A stretch of 64,000 nt of DNA. It comes from Tous-C4FEB sp044356555. GTDB lineage: Bacteria > Verrucomicrobiota > Verrucomicrobiia > Opitutales > Opitutaceae. Below, piece after piece: positions 26,609 through 35,809 of this stretch; position 1 is the first letter of the stretch, and every line of letters starts with the position of its first letter. The translations under genes and the position numbers were made by a program. The notes under the pieces are model-generated. The model did not search any database, was not told where the DNA came from, and worked only from the letters and a program-made list of their open reading frames with translations. The stretch is taken from assembly GCA_044356555.1 (NCBI GenBank), contig JBIKWB010000025.1, positions 13,005 to 77,004 of the forward strand. The letters are read 5' to 3'.

Positions 26609-27559
26609 TCAGTAGCCGCGTTTGCTGTTTACGGGGCCGTGGAGCGCCTCGCGGCGCTCGTAGCGGGCGAGATTGGCAAGGAAGACGTCGATTTTTCGGT
26701 CGCTCTCGCAGGGGAAGCGTCCGCCGGTGTGCTGGGTGAGTAGGACCTTCGGGTGCCGCCAGAGCGGGCTCGCGACGGGGAGGGGTTCGATGGCGGTCAC
26801 ATCCAACACGGCGCCGCCGAGGTGGCCGGATTCGAGGTGCTCCACGAGTGCGCTCTCGTCCAGCGTGGAGCCGCGGCCCACGTTGCAAACGACAGCGTCG
26901 GGCTTGAGGCGGGCGAGGCGAGCGTGGTTGAGGAAACCAATCGTCGCGGAAGTATGGGGTAGCGTGTTGATGAGGAGGTCGGTGGTGCCGAGGGCAAGGT
27001 CCAGCTCCGCGGGCGTGGTCAGCGAGTCGGCGCCGGGAGTTCGGGCGAAGAACTGAACCTCGGCGTCAAAGGCACGGAGCAGGCGGGCGATCCGGCGGGC
27101 AATGCCACCGGCTCCAAGCAGGAGAACGCGCTGGCCGTCGAGAGCGCGAATGCCGGGCTCGACCTCCGCCTTGATCCAAGCCGATTGCGGCTGGGCGAGG
27201 AGAAGGCGCGGGAGTTGCCGGTAGAGACCGAGGATACCGGCGAGTGTGGCCTCGGCCACGGCGCGATCAAAGAATCCGGAAAGGTGCGTGAGTTGAACCG
27301 GAACGGCGCGGGGCGGATCATTGATCCCGAGGTAGGCGTCGACGCCGGCGGACTCGAGTTGCACCCAGCGGAGGTCGGCCGAAGCGGCGAGCCAGGAAGC
27401 TGGTACGTTGCCGAACACAATGTGTGCGGCGGCGAGCGTCGCGCGTTTTTCGGCCTCGGGGAGATCGGCCCAAAGCGTGACGGTGTAAGAGGAGAGTGCG
27501 GTGAGCAGACGCTGACGCTGGACTGAGCTTAGCCCTGGGACGGCGATGCAGATGTTCAT
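26609..27559 (-). CDS. D-2-hydroxyacid dehydrogenase family protein (GhrA-like)
   Basis: A 316-residue NAD(P)-dependent dehydrogenase, the second of this superfamily in the window. The NAD site is LLLGAGGIARRIARLL. Further blocks are INTLPHTSATIGFLN, CNVGRGSTLDE (catalytic Arg), AVLDVTAIEPLPVASPLW (Glu), and LLTQHTGG (His). These fit the hydroxypyruvate/glyoxylate-reductase branch better than lactate dehydrogenase. The ATG at 27559 is chosen because the domain starts at MNICIAVPGLS; a longer in-frame opening adds 13 unrelated residues. Confidence 0.9.
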   Translation of the reverse strand: MNICIAVPGLSSVQRQRLLTALSSYTVTLWADLPEAEKRATLAAAHIVFGNVPASWLAASADLRWVQLESAGVDAYLGINDPPRAVPVQLTHLSGFFDRAVAEATLAGILGLYRQLPRLLLAQPQSAWIKAEVEPGIRALDGQRVLLLGAGGIARRIARLLRAFDAEVQFFARTPGADSLTTPAELDLALGTTDLLINTLPHTSATIGFLNHARLARLKPDAVVCNVGRGSTLDESALVEHLESGHLGGAVLDVTAIEPLPVASPLWRHPKVLLTQHTGGRFPCESDRKIDVFLANLARYERREALHGPVNSKRGY

Positions 27560-27806
27560 AGTGAATCGCCAAGGAAAGCCAAAGTGTGCGGGGCACAAGA
27601 CCGGAGCAGCTCATGGCAAAAGTAAGGAGTTAAGGACCGAGTGGGTGGTGGGCGGGCTGGGCGCTGGGTCTCGTTATGAATTTTTTGGTCTGGGTTATGC
27701 GGGATTCAGAACGTAGCAGCGAGGGGCTGCGTCGCTCCAAGTGGGCGCGGGATGTTTCCGCACCTCGGGCTTGAATGAGGCCGGCGGCGCTGGCACTCCG
27801 TCCTGC

Positions 27807-29282
27807 ATGTCTGCTTATCGTTCTCTTTGCGAAGTCGCGGCCGAAATCGCGCTGATCAACTCAACTGGATCCGTGCTGGGTTGGGATCAAGAAACCTATT
27901 TACCGGCGCGGGCTCTCGATTTCCGGGCCCGGCAGCTTTCCTATCTGACGGGCAAAGCGCATGGGTTGTTGGTTTCCAAGCGGACGCTAAAACTTTTGGA
28001 GCAAGCGGAGGCGGAGGTGCCGGCGGACGCGACGCAGGCGGCGAATGTGCGCGAGTTGCGCCGGGCCCTTGATCGGGCGACGAAGCTGCCGCAAAAGCTG
28101 GTGCAGGAGGAAAGCGAAGTCTGCACCCATGCGAAAGCGGCGTGGGTCGAAGCGCGGAAGGCATCCGACTTTGCCCGGTTTGCGCCGCACTTGGAAAAGG
28201 TGCTGGGCATCGCGCGGAGGAAAGCAGAGCTGTTTGGCTACGAGGACGAGCCGTATGATGCGTTGCTTGGGCTTTATGAGCGGGGCGCAAAGACGCGCGA
28301 GGTGGCGGCGCTGTTCGAGACCTTGCAGCCGCAGTTAGCGGAGATCGCCCGAGAAGCGGTGGCGAAGTCTTACCGTGCGAAGGCCGAGGCACGGCGGGGT
28401 CGCTACCCGATCAAGCAGCAGCAGGTTTTGAACCGGGAGATCGCGGAGAGCATCGGGTTTGATTTTGAGGCGGGGCGCATCGACACGACGCCCCATCCTT
28501 TTTGCACGACGTTGGGCCCCTGCGATGTGCGCTTAACGACCCGATACGATGACACGAATTTTCTGTCCTCTCTTTTCGGCGTGATGCACGAGGCGGGCCA
28601 CGGTCTATATGAGCAAGGATTGCGGAAAGCCGATTTCGGATTGCCGAGCGGCAGCGCGGATTCGCTTGGGATTCATGAATCGCAAAGCCGGCTGTGGGAA
28701 AATCACGTGGGGCGAAGTCCGGGGTTTTGGCAAACGTGGCTGCCCCGTGCAGCGGAGTTGTTTCCTCACCTCCGCCGGGTGAAGTTCGACGTTTTCATGC
28801 GGGAGATGTTGCGGAGCGAGTTTAGCTTCATCCGCGTCGAGGCCGACGAGGCGACCTACGATCTGCACATCCTGCTGCGTTTCGGGATCGAGCGCCGTCT
28901 GATGAAAGGCGAATTGGCCGTGAACGACGTGCCGAAGGCTTGGAATGAAGCCTACCGCGACCTGTTTGGGATAACGCCGCCGGATGATCGCCGCGGATGT
29001 CTGCAGGACATCCACTGGAGCATGGGCGGGCTCGGCTACTTTGCCACTTACACCCTCGGGAACCTGAACGCGGCGCAGCTGTTTACGGCTGCGAAACGGG
29101 AGAAGAAAATTGCGGTGGCGCTGGAGAAGCGTGACTACGCTCCGCTCTTGGCGTGGTTGCGAAAATCGGTGCACTCACACGGAGGCTCTCTGACGCCGCA
29201 GGAAATCATCACGCAGGCGACGGGTAAACCGACGGACGCGAAGTGGCACATCCGACACCTGCGGGCGCGCTATTTGAGCTGA
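27807..29282 (+). CDS. Carboxypeptidase M32
   Basis: Metallocarboxypeptidase of the Taq carboxypeptidase family, 491 residues from the ATG at 27807. The zinc site HEAGH sits at about residue 261 in VMHEAGHGLYEQG. The third ligand lies in IHESQSRLWEN. The family block TRYDDTNFLSSLFG and the C-terminal DIHWSMGGLGYFATYTLGN are both present. Cytosolic; it trims C-terminal residues from peptides with broad specificity except proline. Normal length. The frame extends upstream to 27741 but that part is not family-like. Confidence 0.95.
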   Translation: MSAYRSLCEVAAEIALINSTGSVLGWDQETYLPARALDFRARQLSYLTGKAHGLLVSKRTLKLLEQAEAEVPADATQAANVRELRRALDRATKLPQKLVQEESEVCTHAKAAWVEARKASDFARFAPHLEKVLGIARRKAELFGYEDEPYDALLGLYERGAKTREVAALFETLQPQLAEIAREAVAKSYRAKAEARRGRYPIKQQQVLNREIAESIGFDFEAGRIDTTPHPFCTTLGPCDVRLTTRYDDTNFLSSLFGVMHEAGHGLYEQGLRKADFGLPSGSADSLGIHESQSRLWENHVGRSPGFWQTWLPRAAELFPHLRRVKFDVFMREMLRSEFSFIRVEADEATYDLHILLRFGIERRLMKGELAVNDVPKAWNEAYRDLFGITPPDDRRGCLQDIHWSMGGLGYFATYTLGNLNAAQLFTAAKREKKIAVALEKRDYAPLLAWLRKSVHSHGGSLTPQEIITQATGKPTDAKWHIRHLRARYLS

Positions 29283-29753
29283 GGCTTCGCCCGGGTGACG
29301 GCGAGGTGCGACGCTGGACATCGGGATTTGCCGGATCGCGGTGGTGCTCGATCCGGCCGGAAACTCATTGATGATCGATCGACGAACCTCGGCTGATGAA
29401 AGGAAATCGAGCTCGGACTGATGGAAGCTGCGGTGGACATCGAAGCTCCGGGCGAGAGTGTTTTTCGTCAGTTGGCAGGCATCGAGCGGTTGTCGGCGCA
29501 CTCGACCGAGCACGCCGGAGGGTAATTAAGCCGCTTGAGACGGGCTTTGACCTGAGCTGTGCGAGTTTTCTGAGGCGGCGAGCGACGTGATATCTGCTCC
29601 GGTTGGTTTTGGACTTTCCGAGCGCAGCCGCCAGCCGGTAGCCGCGAGCGTGCGAGAGGGTGCGGACCGCGATTTTTCCACGCTCGCGGCGACGAATTTC
29701 AGTAAAATCCAAAACCTAACAGGTGCTGGCAGGAATCGAGGACTGAGGGGCCT
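29283..29753. other. Intergenic region between convergent genes, no gene seen
   Basis: About 470 bases lie between the carboxypeptidase stop and the terminator of the TlpA-like gene. Small open frames on both strands have arginine-rich, unstructured products and are not supported as genes. Confidence 0.4.
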
Positions 29754-29786
29754 AAAAAACGAAAAGCCCCGGGTAGTCCGGGGCTT
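29754..29786 (-). terminator. Rho-independent terminator of the TlpA-like gene
   Basis: A perfect 9-bp stem (AAGCCCCGG at 29764-29772 with CCGGGGCTT at 29778-29786, loop GTAGT) is followed on the minus strand by TTCGTTTTTT. It lies about 50 bases past the stop of the minus-strand TlpA-like gene, the right place and orientation. On the plus strand the downstream side has no T-run, so it should work in one direction. Confidence 0.85.
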
Positions 29787-29834
29787 GGCGGTGCGACGCC
29801 CGGGTGGTCGGGCGACTGGAGGAAATGCAGCGCG

Positions 29835-30797
29835 TTAAGATTTGGCGGGCGAGGCGAGTTTGAACTCCTTGAGCAGGGCTTCGATTTTGCCGGAAATGTC
29901 GGCGGCCTTGTTGCCGGGATGAAGGCCGGCGTGCCGCACGGTGCCATCCGGAGCGATGATGGCTACGTATGGAATGCCGCGGATAGCGTAGTCGGGATTG
30001 AAGACCTCTTGCTGACTGAAAACGACGTCCCACGTCATATCCTTTTGTTTCATGAACTCGGGCATGAGGGCCATTTCCTTCGCCGGGTCACCCTTGGTGT
30101 CGATCTTGCCGCCGGGCATATTTGAAACCGCGCCTTGGATGCTGGTGACGCCGAGAAAGGTAACCGGTGAACCTTTGAAGTGGGCGACGTGTTCCCGGAT
30201 CTGGGGGAAGGACGCGATGCACGGGCCGCACCAAGTGGCCCAAAAATCGAGCACCACGACTTGGCCCTTGAGCGCGGAAAGATTTTTGAGGCCGTCCTTC
30301 GAGGACCAAATGAAATCAAGCTCCGGGGCAGTTTTGCCAACGAGGGCGGCGAGTTTGGCTTCGCGTTCGGCGGCGGCGGCTTTGGCCTTCGCTTTGGCTT
30401 CGGGGCTCATCTGCACGAGCATCCGATCGGCATTTGCGGCGGCTTTGGTCCCGGGGAAATCGGTCTTGAGCGTGGTGAGCAATGCCTTGGCTTTCTCCTC
30501 GTCGTTCAAGACTTGGGCATAGAGCGAAGCGTGCATCATCGCGATTTGGGCGACATCATCGGACTTGTCGGCGGCGTATTTGGCCCGGAGCGCTTCAAAT
30601 TGCGCGAGCTCCGGTGCGAGGGCTTCGGCGGTGCGGGAACCGCCGCTCATTTTGGCTCGAATCTGTTTCACGAGCGCGTCGAGGTCGGTGGCGGCCGGGC
30701 TTTTGGCCGGGGCGGGGGCGGCATCTTGGGCAAACGCGGCGGAAAATGGCGCGGTGAGCCCGGCCAGCAGAGCGAGGAGGAGGCGGTGGATTTTCAT
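29835..30797 (-). CDS. TlpA-like exported thioredoxin-fold protein
   Basis: A 320-residue secreted thiol-disulfide protein. It has a signal peptide (1-24, ending AAFAQ). A helical, Ala/Lys-rich region with tetratricopeptide-like spacing spans about 30-150. The AlkC/TlpA redoxin domain follows, with active site WCGPC at about 189-193 in VVLDFWATWCGPC and the cis-proline strand in YAIRGIPYVAIIAPDG. It probably reduces or isomerises disulfides in periplasmic proteins, or supports cytochrome maturation. The long helical N-terminal part is common in soil and aquatic Bacteroidota/Verrucomicrobiota homologues. Confidence 0.9.
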   Translation of the reverse strand: MKIHRLLLALLAGLTAPFSAAFAQDAAPAPAKSPAATDLDALVKQIRAKMSGGSRTAEALAPELAQFEALRAKYAADKSDDVAQIAMMHASLYAQVLNDEEKAKALLTTLKTDFPGTKAAANADRMLVQMSPEAKAKAKAAAAEREAKLAALVGKTAPELDFIWSSKDGLKNLSALKGQVVVLDFWATWCGPCIASFPQIREHVAHFKGSPVTFLGVTSIQGAVSNMPGGKIDTKGDPAKEMALMPEFMKQKDMTWDVVFSQQEVFNPDYAIRGIPYVAIIAPDGTVRHAGLHPGNKAADISGKIEALLKEFKLASPAKS

Positions 30798-31199
30798 GAT
30801 GAGTGAGTGAGCGGAGCTCAGCCGAAACGAATCTCGGGTTACAGCCTTTTCTCCAATATCGGGTGGGCTCTTTGAGGACCCTATCGCGGGTCAACCTAGG
30901 ATCGTTCCGCTGCGGACGGCCTAACCAGGAATTAAACGGGCAAGTCGTCGCCCCGCCTGCCGGCTTGCTGATCGGTGCGACCGGGCCGCACCGTGCAAAG
31001 CGTTGAGTCAGCGCGGAACTGCTCCGCCTTCTCTGCGCGGGCGCGCTCTCGTGGTGCGCTCGGTGCGATGGGTGCCGTTCACGCACACGATGCAGCATGA
31101 TCTAGCGGGGATTACGGCGGCGATGCGAACGGTTGTGCTATCGCCGGGTTGAGCGGCGGCCGACTTGCGCCGGGGCGCGCGGGCGCTTTGCTCGGCGGC
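30798..31199. other. 402-bp divergent intergenic region
   Basis: Between the divergently read TlpA-like and dipeptidase genes. It must hold both promoters, but I see no convincing -35/-10 pair, operator repeat or gene. Confidence 0.4.
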
Positions 31200-32357
31200 A
31201 TGATTGAACCTTCTGCCGAAGCCACGGCGCTGCACGAACGCCTGTTTACGATCGATACGCATTTTGACACACCGACAGCGAGTTTGCCGAGGGCGGGTTG
31301 GGATTTCGGGGCGCGTCACAGTCACGCGGATGATGGCTCACAGTGCGACCTGCCGCGCATGGTGACGGGCGGTTTGGATGCGGCGGTGTTTGCGGCTTAT
31401 TTCATGCAAGCGGCCCGCACTGCTGAGGGGCACGCGGTGGCGAAGGCGGCGGTGCGCGGAATAGTGGAGCGGACCCGGGCGGCGATTGCCGCAAATGCGG
31501 GCACGTGCGGACTCGCGCTGGGGGCTGAAGACGCGCTGCGGTTAAAAATGGAGGGACGGCGCGCGATTTTTTTGAGTATCGAGAATGCCTATCCGCTCGG
31601 GCGCGAGGTCGGGGCGGTGCAAGAGTTCTTCGACCTCGGGGTGCGCATGATCGGTTTCACGCACATGTTGAATAACGACGTGGCGGATTCGTCGACCGAT
31701 CCGCTCGGAGCGGAGTGGGGCGGGCTGAGCCCGTTGGGGCGGGAGATCGTCGCGGAGTGCAACCGTCTCGGGATCATTGTCGACGGCTCGCACGTCTCGG
31801 ACGCGGCGTTGGCGCAAATGATCGAGCAGTCGCGGGCGCCGGTAATCTTGTCCCACACGGGCTGCCGGGCGGTGTGCGATCATCCGCGTAACATCGGCGA
31901 TGACCTGCTGCGCGCACTCGCGGCGAAGGGCGGGGTGATTCAAATCAACGGCTTGGCGGTGGCGATGGTGGCGCAAGCCGATTTGGCGGTGAAGACGGCG
32001 GCGGTGGACCGCATCATGATGCGGTTTCGTAACGAGGTTTTGACCACGGCCGTCCGCGCTGACGTGGGCCGGGCATGGACAGAGTTTGAGCAAAGCTTTC
32101 CAGCGGCGACGGCAACGATGGACGATTACGCGGCACATGTGCTTCACGCGGTGGAAGTCGCAGGGGAAGACCATGTCGGCATCGGCTGCGATCTCGATGG
32201 CGGCGGTGGATTTGCCGGCCTGCGGGAGGTGAGCGACTATCCGATGATCACCCGCGCGCTGCGAGCGCGCGGACTGAGCGAAGCCGCGCTCGGTAAAATC
32301 TGGGGCGGGAGTACGCTGCGCCTCATGCGGGATGTCGCGCGGTTGAGATCGGCCTAG
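31200..32357 (+). CDS. Membrane dipeptidase (peptidase M19)
   Basis: Zinc dipeptidase of the renal-dipeptidase family, 385 residues. From the ATG at 31200 the first metal pair is in TIDTHFDTP (His21, Asp23). The bridging Glu is in IFLSIENAYPLG, and further His ligands lie in VDGSHVSDAAL and ILSHTGCRAVCDH. The late Asp is in VGIGCDLDGGGGF. No signal peptide follows this start, so the enzyme may be cytosolic. Likely substrates are dipeptides, including D-residues. The stop overlaps the convergent YdcF-family gene by four bases. Confidence 0.92.
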   Translation: MIEPSAEATALHERLFTIDTHFDTPTASLPRAGWDFGARHSHADDGSQCDLPRMVTGGLDAAVFAAYFMQAARTAEGHAVAKAAVRGIVERTRAAIAANAGTCGLALGAEDALRLKMEGRRAIFLSIENAYPLGREVGAVQEFFDLGVRMIGFTHMLNNDVADSSTDPLGAEWGGLSPLGREIVAECNRLGIIVDGSHVSDAALAQMIEQSRAPVILSHTGCRAVCDHPRNIGDDLLRALAAKGGVIQINGLAVAMVAQADLAVKTAAVDRIMMRFRNEVLTTAVRADVGRAWTEFEQSFPAATATMDDYAAHVLHAVEVAGEDHVGIGCDLDGGGGFAGLREVSDYPMITRALRARGLSEAALGKIWGGSTLRLMRDVARLRSA

Positions 32358-33139
32358 ACTTTGCCCCGCAACCACACCCAGAGGTAACCGATGCGTTCAC
32401 GCACGGCGGCGGTGCTACGCTCGAGGGAGGCGACATCCCAGTCGACATCGCTCCAGTAAAATTCCGGGCTCGGCCGCGCGGTGTAGTCAGTTGGGCACGG
32501 CAAGACATCAACCCCGGCGCGTCGGAAGAGAGCGGCGGCCCGGGGCAGGTGCCATGCGGTGGTCACGAGAGCGACCGGGGCTTGGCCGACCAAAGCCGCG
32601 ACCTCACGAGCCTCGTCCTCCGTATCGCGGCCGGCTTCCGCATAAACGATGCGGCCCGGATCGATCCCGAGTTGGACCGCGACGCGGCCCAGAACCGCGG
32701 CGTGGGTCGGATAGCCGGGTCGTCCGCCGCCGTTGACCACCAGTTTCGCGCCGGGCAGGAGTCGCAGCAGGCGGACGCCCTCGGTGATGCGGGCGAGAGC
32801 GGCGGAGGAAAGCTGGTTGTTGGCAGAGAACCCCGGGGAGTCGGAGTGCCCGCTGCCCAGCACTACGACAAACCGGCACCGCGCCAACTCCGCCGGTAAG
32901 GGAGCGTTGGCCTTGAGCTCCGGGATTGGGGCGAACGTTAATTCAATGGGCTGGACGAGCCAGGTACTCACGACCTTGTTGGAAAACAAACCAAGCAGCA
33001 CGGTGCCGGCGATGAGCAGCCAACGCCCCAATCGGGCGCGTCGGGAGAAGAGCAGGATCACCAAGCCGACCGTCAGCAGCGTCAGGCAGAAAGGTAGAGG
33101 CATGAGCCAAAAGGAGACGAATTTCTTGAGCCAGAACAT
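32354..33139 (-). CDS. YdcF/ElyC family (DUF218) membrane protein
   Basis: A 261-residue protein with two N-terminal membrane segments (about 7-30 and 36-55) and a DUF218 domain from about 85. The domain contains RFVVVLGSGHSDSPGF, TEGVRLLRLLPGAKLVVNGG, AEAGRDTEDEAREVA, and ALVTTAWHLPRAAALFRRAG. This is the SanA/ElyC/YdcF family linked to envelope integrity, with no settled reaction. Normal length. It is convergent with the M19 dipeptidase. Confidence 0.9.
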   Translation of the reverse strand: MFWLKKFVSFWLMPLPFCLTLLTVGLVILLFSRRARLGRWLLIAGTVLLGLFSNKVVSTWLVQPIELTFAPIPELKANAPLPAELARCRFVVVLGSGHSDSPGFSANNQLSSAALARITEGVRLLRLLPGAKLVVNGGGRPGYPTHAAVLGRVAVQLGIDPGRIVYAEAGRDTEDEAREVAALVGQAPVALVTTAWHLPRAAALFRRAGVDVLPCPTDYTARPSPEFYWSDVDWDVASLERSTAAVRERIGYLWVWLRGKV

Positions 33140-33329
33140 GGACCACTGAAAGCAAGGGACCGGCGGCCCGGCGAGCTTGGAGCGCGGGTGGCCTAAAGCT
33201 GAAAATGGCCATCAAACGGGCCAGAATATCCATTCGGCGCGCGGTTGCACCGTGCTAAGCTGCTGACGGGAAAATTTCGGATCGCACCGGGACGACGTTT
33301 TCTTCTCCTTCGAAGCCTCCCCGTACCCT

Positions 33330-34307
33330 ATGAAGAAAATCCTGTCGATCTGCCTTGGAATGTTGAGTGCTGCCGCGGTCGCGACCGCCGCGGACACCTA
33401 CCAAATTGCCGTGATCCCAAAAGGGACGACGCACGAATTCTGGAAGTCGATCCACGCCGGAGCTCATAAGGCCCGGATGGAACTTGCGACGCAGGGCATC
33501 ATGGTGAACGTGATTTGGAAAGGCCCGCTCAAGGAGGATGACCGGGAGCAGCAAGTTCAGGTCGTGGAGAATTTTATCGGCCGACGCGTGGATGGCATGG
33601 TGTTGGCGCCGCTGGATCGGCGGGCGTTGGTCGGACCGGTAGAGACGGCGGCGCGGGGCAAGATCCCGGTCGTGATCATCGACTCCGGCTTGGCGACGGA
33701 TAAAATTGCGAGCTTCGTGTCGACCGACAACCGCGAGGGCGGTCGGATCGCCGGGCGCAATCTTGGGAAATTGCTCGGGGGAAAAGGGAATGTGGTTATG
33801 CTCCGTCTCCAAGTTGGCTCGGCCAGCACGGAAGAACGCGAAGAAGGGTTTCTTGAAGTCATGAAGAAAGACTTCCCCGGGATCCGCCTGCTCTCGACCG
33901 ACCAACACGGCGGTGCGACCCGTGACACGGCAAAACGGGTCTCCGAGAATCTGCTCAGTCGTTTCGGTCGTGAGGTGAACGGTATTTTCACCTGCAATGA
34001 ATCGACGACGGCCGGCATGTTGCTGGCGCTCCGCGACGCCGGGCTCGCCGGTAAGGTGAAGCTTGTCGGCTTTGATTCCGGCGAAACGCTCAATGCCGGT
34101 TTGAAGTCGGGCGATATCGCCGGCCTTGTGGTGCAGAATCCGCTCAACATGGGCTACCTCGGCGTGAAGACCGTGGTCGCGGTGATTCGCGGAGAGAAAG
34201 TGCCGGCCCAGATCGACACGGGAGTCGGGTTCGTCACGAAGGAAAACTTCAATGATCCGGCGATGGCCGATATCGTGAATCCTCCGTTGGCGAAGTATTT
34301 GAAGTGA
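33330..34307 (+). CDS. Sugar ABC transporter substrate-binding protein (RbsB-like)
   Basis: Periplasmic binding protein of 325 residues, first gene of a complete ribose-type ABC operon. Signal peptide 1-23 (ends VATAAD). Two Rossmann-like lobes follow, with YQIAVIPKGTTHEFWKSIHA at the first strand, then GMVLAPLDRRALVGPVETAA, and FTCNESTTAGMLLALRDAG in the second lobe. The exact sugar is not shown, and no kinase or regulator is adjacent. The ATPase gene starts one base after its stop. Confidence 0.93.
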   Translation: MKKILSICLGMLSAAAVATAADTYQIAVIPKGTTHEFWKSIHAGAHKARMELATQGIMVNVIWKGPLKEDDREQQVQVVENFIGRRVDGMVLAPLDRRALVGPVETAARGKIPVVIIDSGLATDKIASFVSTDNREGGRIAGRNLGKLLGGKGNVVMLRLQVGSASTEEREEGFLEVMKKDFPGIRLLSTDQHGGATRDTAKRVSENLLSRFGREVNGIFTCNESTTAGMLLALRDAGLAGKVKLVGFDSGETLNAGLKSGDIAGLVVQNPLNMGYLGVKTVVAVIRGEKVPAQIDTGVGFVTKENFNDPAMADIVNPPLAKYLK

Positions 34308-34308
34308 G

Positions 34309-35802
34309 ATGTCCGACGTCCGCCTCCGCCTCACGGCGATCCAGAAAAGCTTTGGCGCCACCCGGGCGTTGAAGAGCGTTTCGCTGGAGATCGCGCCGGG
34401 CGAAGTGCACGCGATCATCGGTGAGAACGGCGCGGGCAAGAGCACCCTGATGAAGATCCTCAGCGGTGCTTATGGAGCGGACGCGGGCACGATGAATCTG
34501 AGCGGGTTGCCTTACCTGCCGGAGAATCCCCATGACGCCCGGCTCAAGGGTGTGGCGATGATCTACCAAGAGCTGAATCTTGCGCTGCACCTGAGTGCGC
34601 AGGAAAACATTCTGCTGGGGGCCGAATCGGCCCGGGCGGGCTGGATCGACCGCAAGACTTCCCGGGATCGGGCGCAAGCGGCGCTCGCCCAGCTCGGCCA
34701 TGAGGGGCTCAATCTGGACCGGTTGGCCGGCGATTTTTCGATCGCCGAGCAGCAGATCATCGAGATTGCGCGGGCTCTGCTGATCTCGCCCCAAGTGCTG
34801 ATCATGGACGAGCCAACGAGCAGTCTCACGCAGGCCGACACCGAGAAGCTCTTTGCGACGATTGCCCGGCTCCGGGCCCGGGGCGTGAGCATCATCTACA
34901 TCAGCCATTTCCTGGAAGAGTGCCGTCTCATTGCGGACCGTTACACGGTGCTCAAAGACGGCGAAACGGTCGGTTCCGGCGAAATGGCCGGGGCCAGTCT
35001 CGACCGCATCGTGACGTTGATGACGGGACGTGAAGTGAAAGACCTTTATCCGCGCACGGCGCACCCGATGGGGGCCGTGGTGCTTGAGGTGAAGGCGGTG
35101 GCGAGCAAGCCGCGGCTGAGGCAGGCGACCTTGCAACTGCGCGCCGGGGAAGTTTTCGGTCTGGGCGGGCTGATCGGCGCCGGGCGCACGGATTTACTGC
35201 GCGCGATTTTCGGCCTCGATGATTTGGCGGCGGGTGAGGTCTGCATTCTCGGTGCGCCGAATCGAGCGGTAGAGCCAAAGAATCGCTGGGGGCAGGGGGT
35301 GGGCTTTTTGAGTGAGAACCGCAAAGAGGAAGGCCTGATGCTGAATCAGACCATCACCGACAATCTTACGCTCACGAAGCTGGGCGCTTTTGGCCGGATG
35401 GGTTGGATCAACGGTGCCCGGCAGGAAGCCGTGGCACAGCGCTGGGTCGGTGAGTTGCGCGTAAAGTGCCGCGATGCCGGGCAGTTGATCGGAGAGCTTT
35501 CAGGTGGTAATCAGCAAAAAGTGGCTTTGGCGCGGCTGCTGGAGCACCCGGCGCGGATTTTTTTACTCGATGAACCGACGCGCGGCATCGACGTGGGCAG
35601 CAAAGCGCAAATCTACCAATTGGTGAGCGAGCTCGCGGCGGCGGGGAAAGCCGTGGTGGTGGTGAGTTCCTATCTGCCGGAGTTGCTGGGGATGTGCGAC
35701 ACGATCGGCGTGATGTGCCGCGGAGAGCTCACGGCGGTGCGGCCGCGGGCCGAGTGGAGCGAGACTGAGATCATGCGCGCGGCCACGGGGAGCGCCGGTT
35801 GA
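34309..35802 (+). CDS. Sugar ABC transporter ATP-binding protein (RbsA-like)
   Basis: Tandem ATPase of 497 residues. The first domain has Walker A GENGAGKST (38-46), FSIAEQQIIEIARAL as signature region and LIMDEPTSSL as Walker B. The second has the degenerate Walker A GLIGAGRTDLLRAIFG, the signature LSGGNQQKVALARLL and LLDEPTRGIDVGSK, the usual pattern in CUT2 sugar transporters where one site is inactive. It starts one base after the binding-protein gene and ends seven bases before the permease gene. Confidence 0.95.
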   Translation: MSDVRLRLTAIQKSFGATRALKSVSLEIAPGEVHAIIGENGAGKSTLMKILSGAYGADAGTMNLSGLPYLPENPHDARLKGVAMIYQELNLALHLSAQENILLGAESARAGWIDRKTSRDRAQAALAQLGHEGLNLDRLAGDFSIAEQQIIEIARALLISPQVLIMDEPTSSLTQADTEKLFATIARLRARGVSIIYISHFLEECRLIADRYTVLKDGETVGSGEMAGASLDRIVTLMTGREVKDLYPRTAHPMGAVVLEVKAVASKPRLRQATLQLRAGEVFGLGGLIGAGRTDLLRAIFGLDDLAAGEVCILGAPNRAVEPKNRWGQGVGFLSENRKEEGLMLNQTITDNLTLTKLGAFGRMGWINGARQEAVAQRWVGELRVKCRDAGQLIGELSGGNQQKVALARLLEHPARIFLLDEPTRGIDVGSKAQIYQLVSELAAAGKAVVVVSSYLPELLGMCDTIGVMCRGELTAVRPRAEWSETEIMRAATGSAG

Positions 35803-35809
35803 ATTTCCG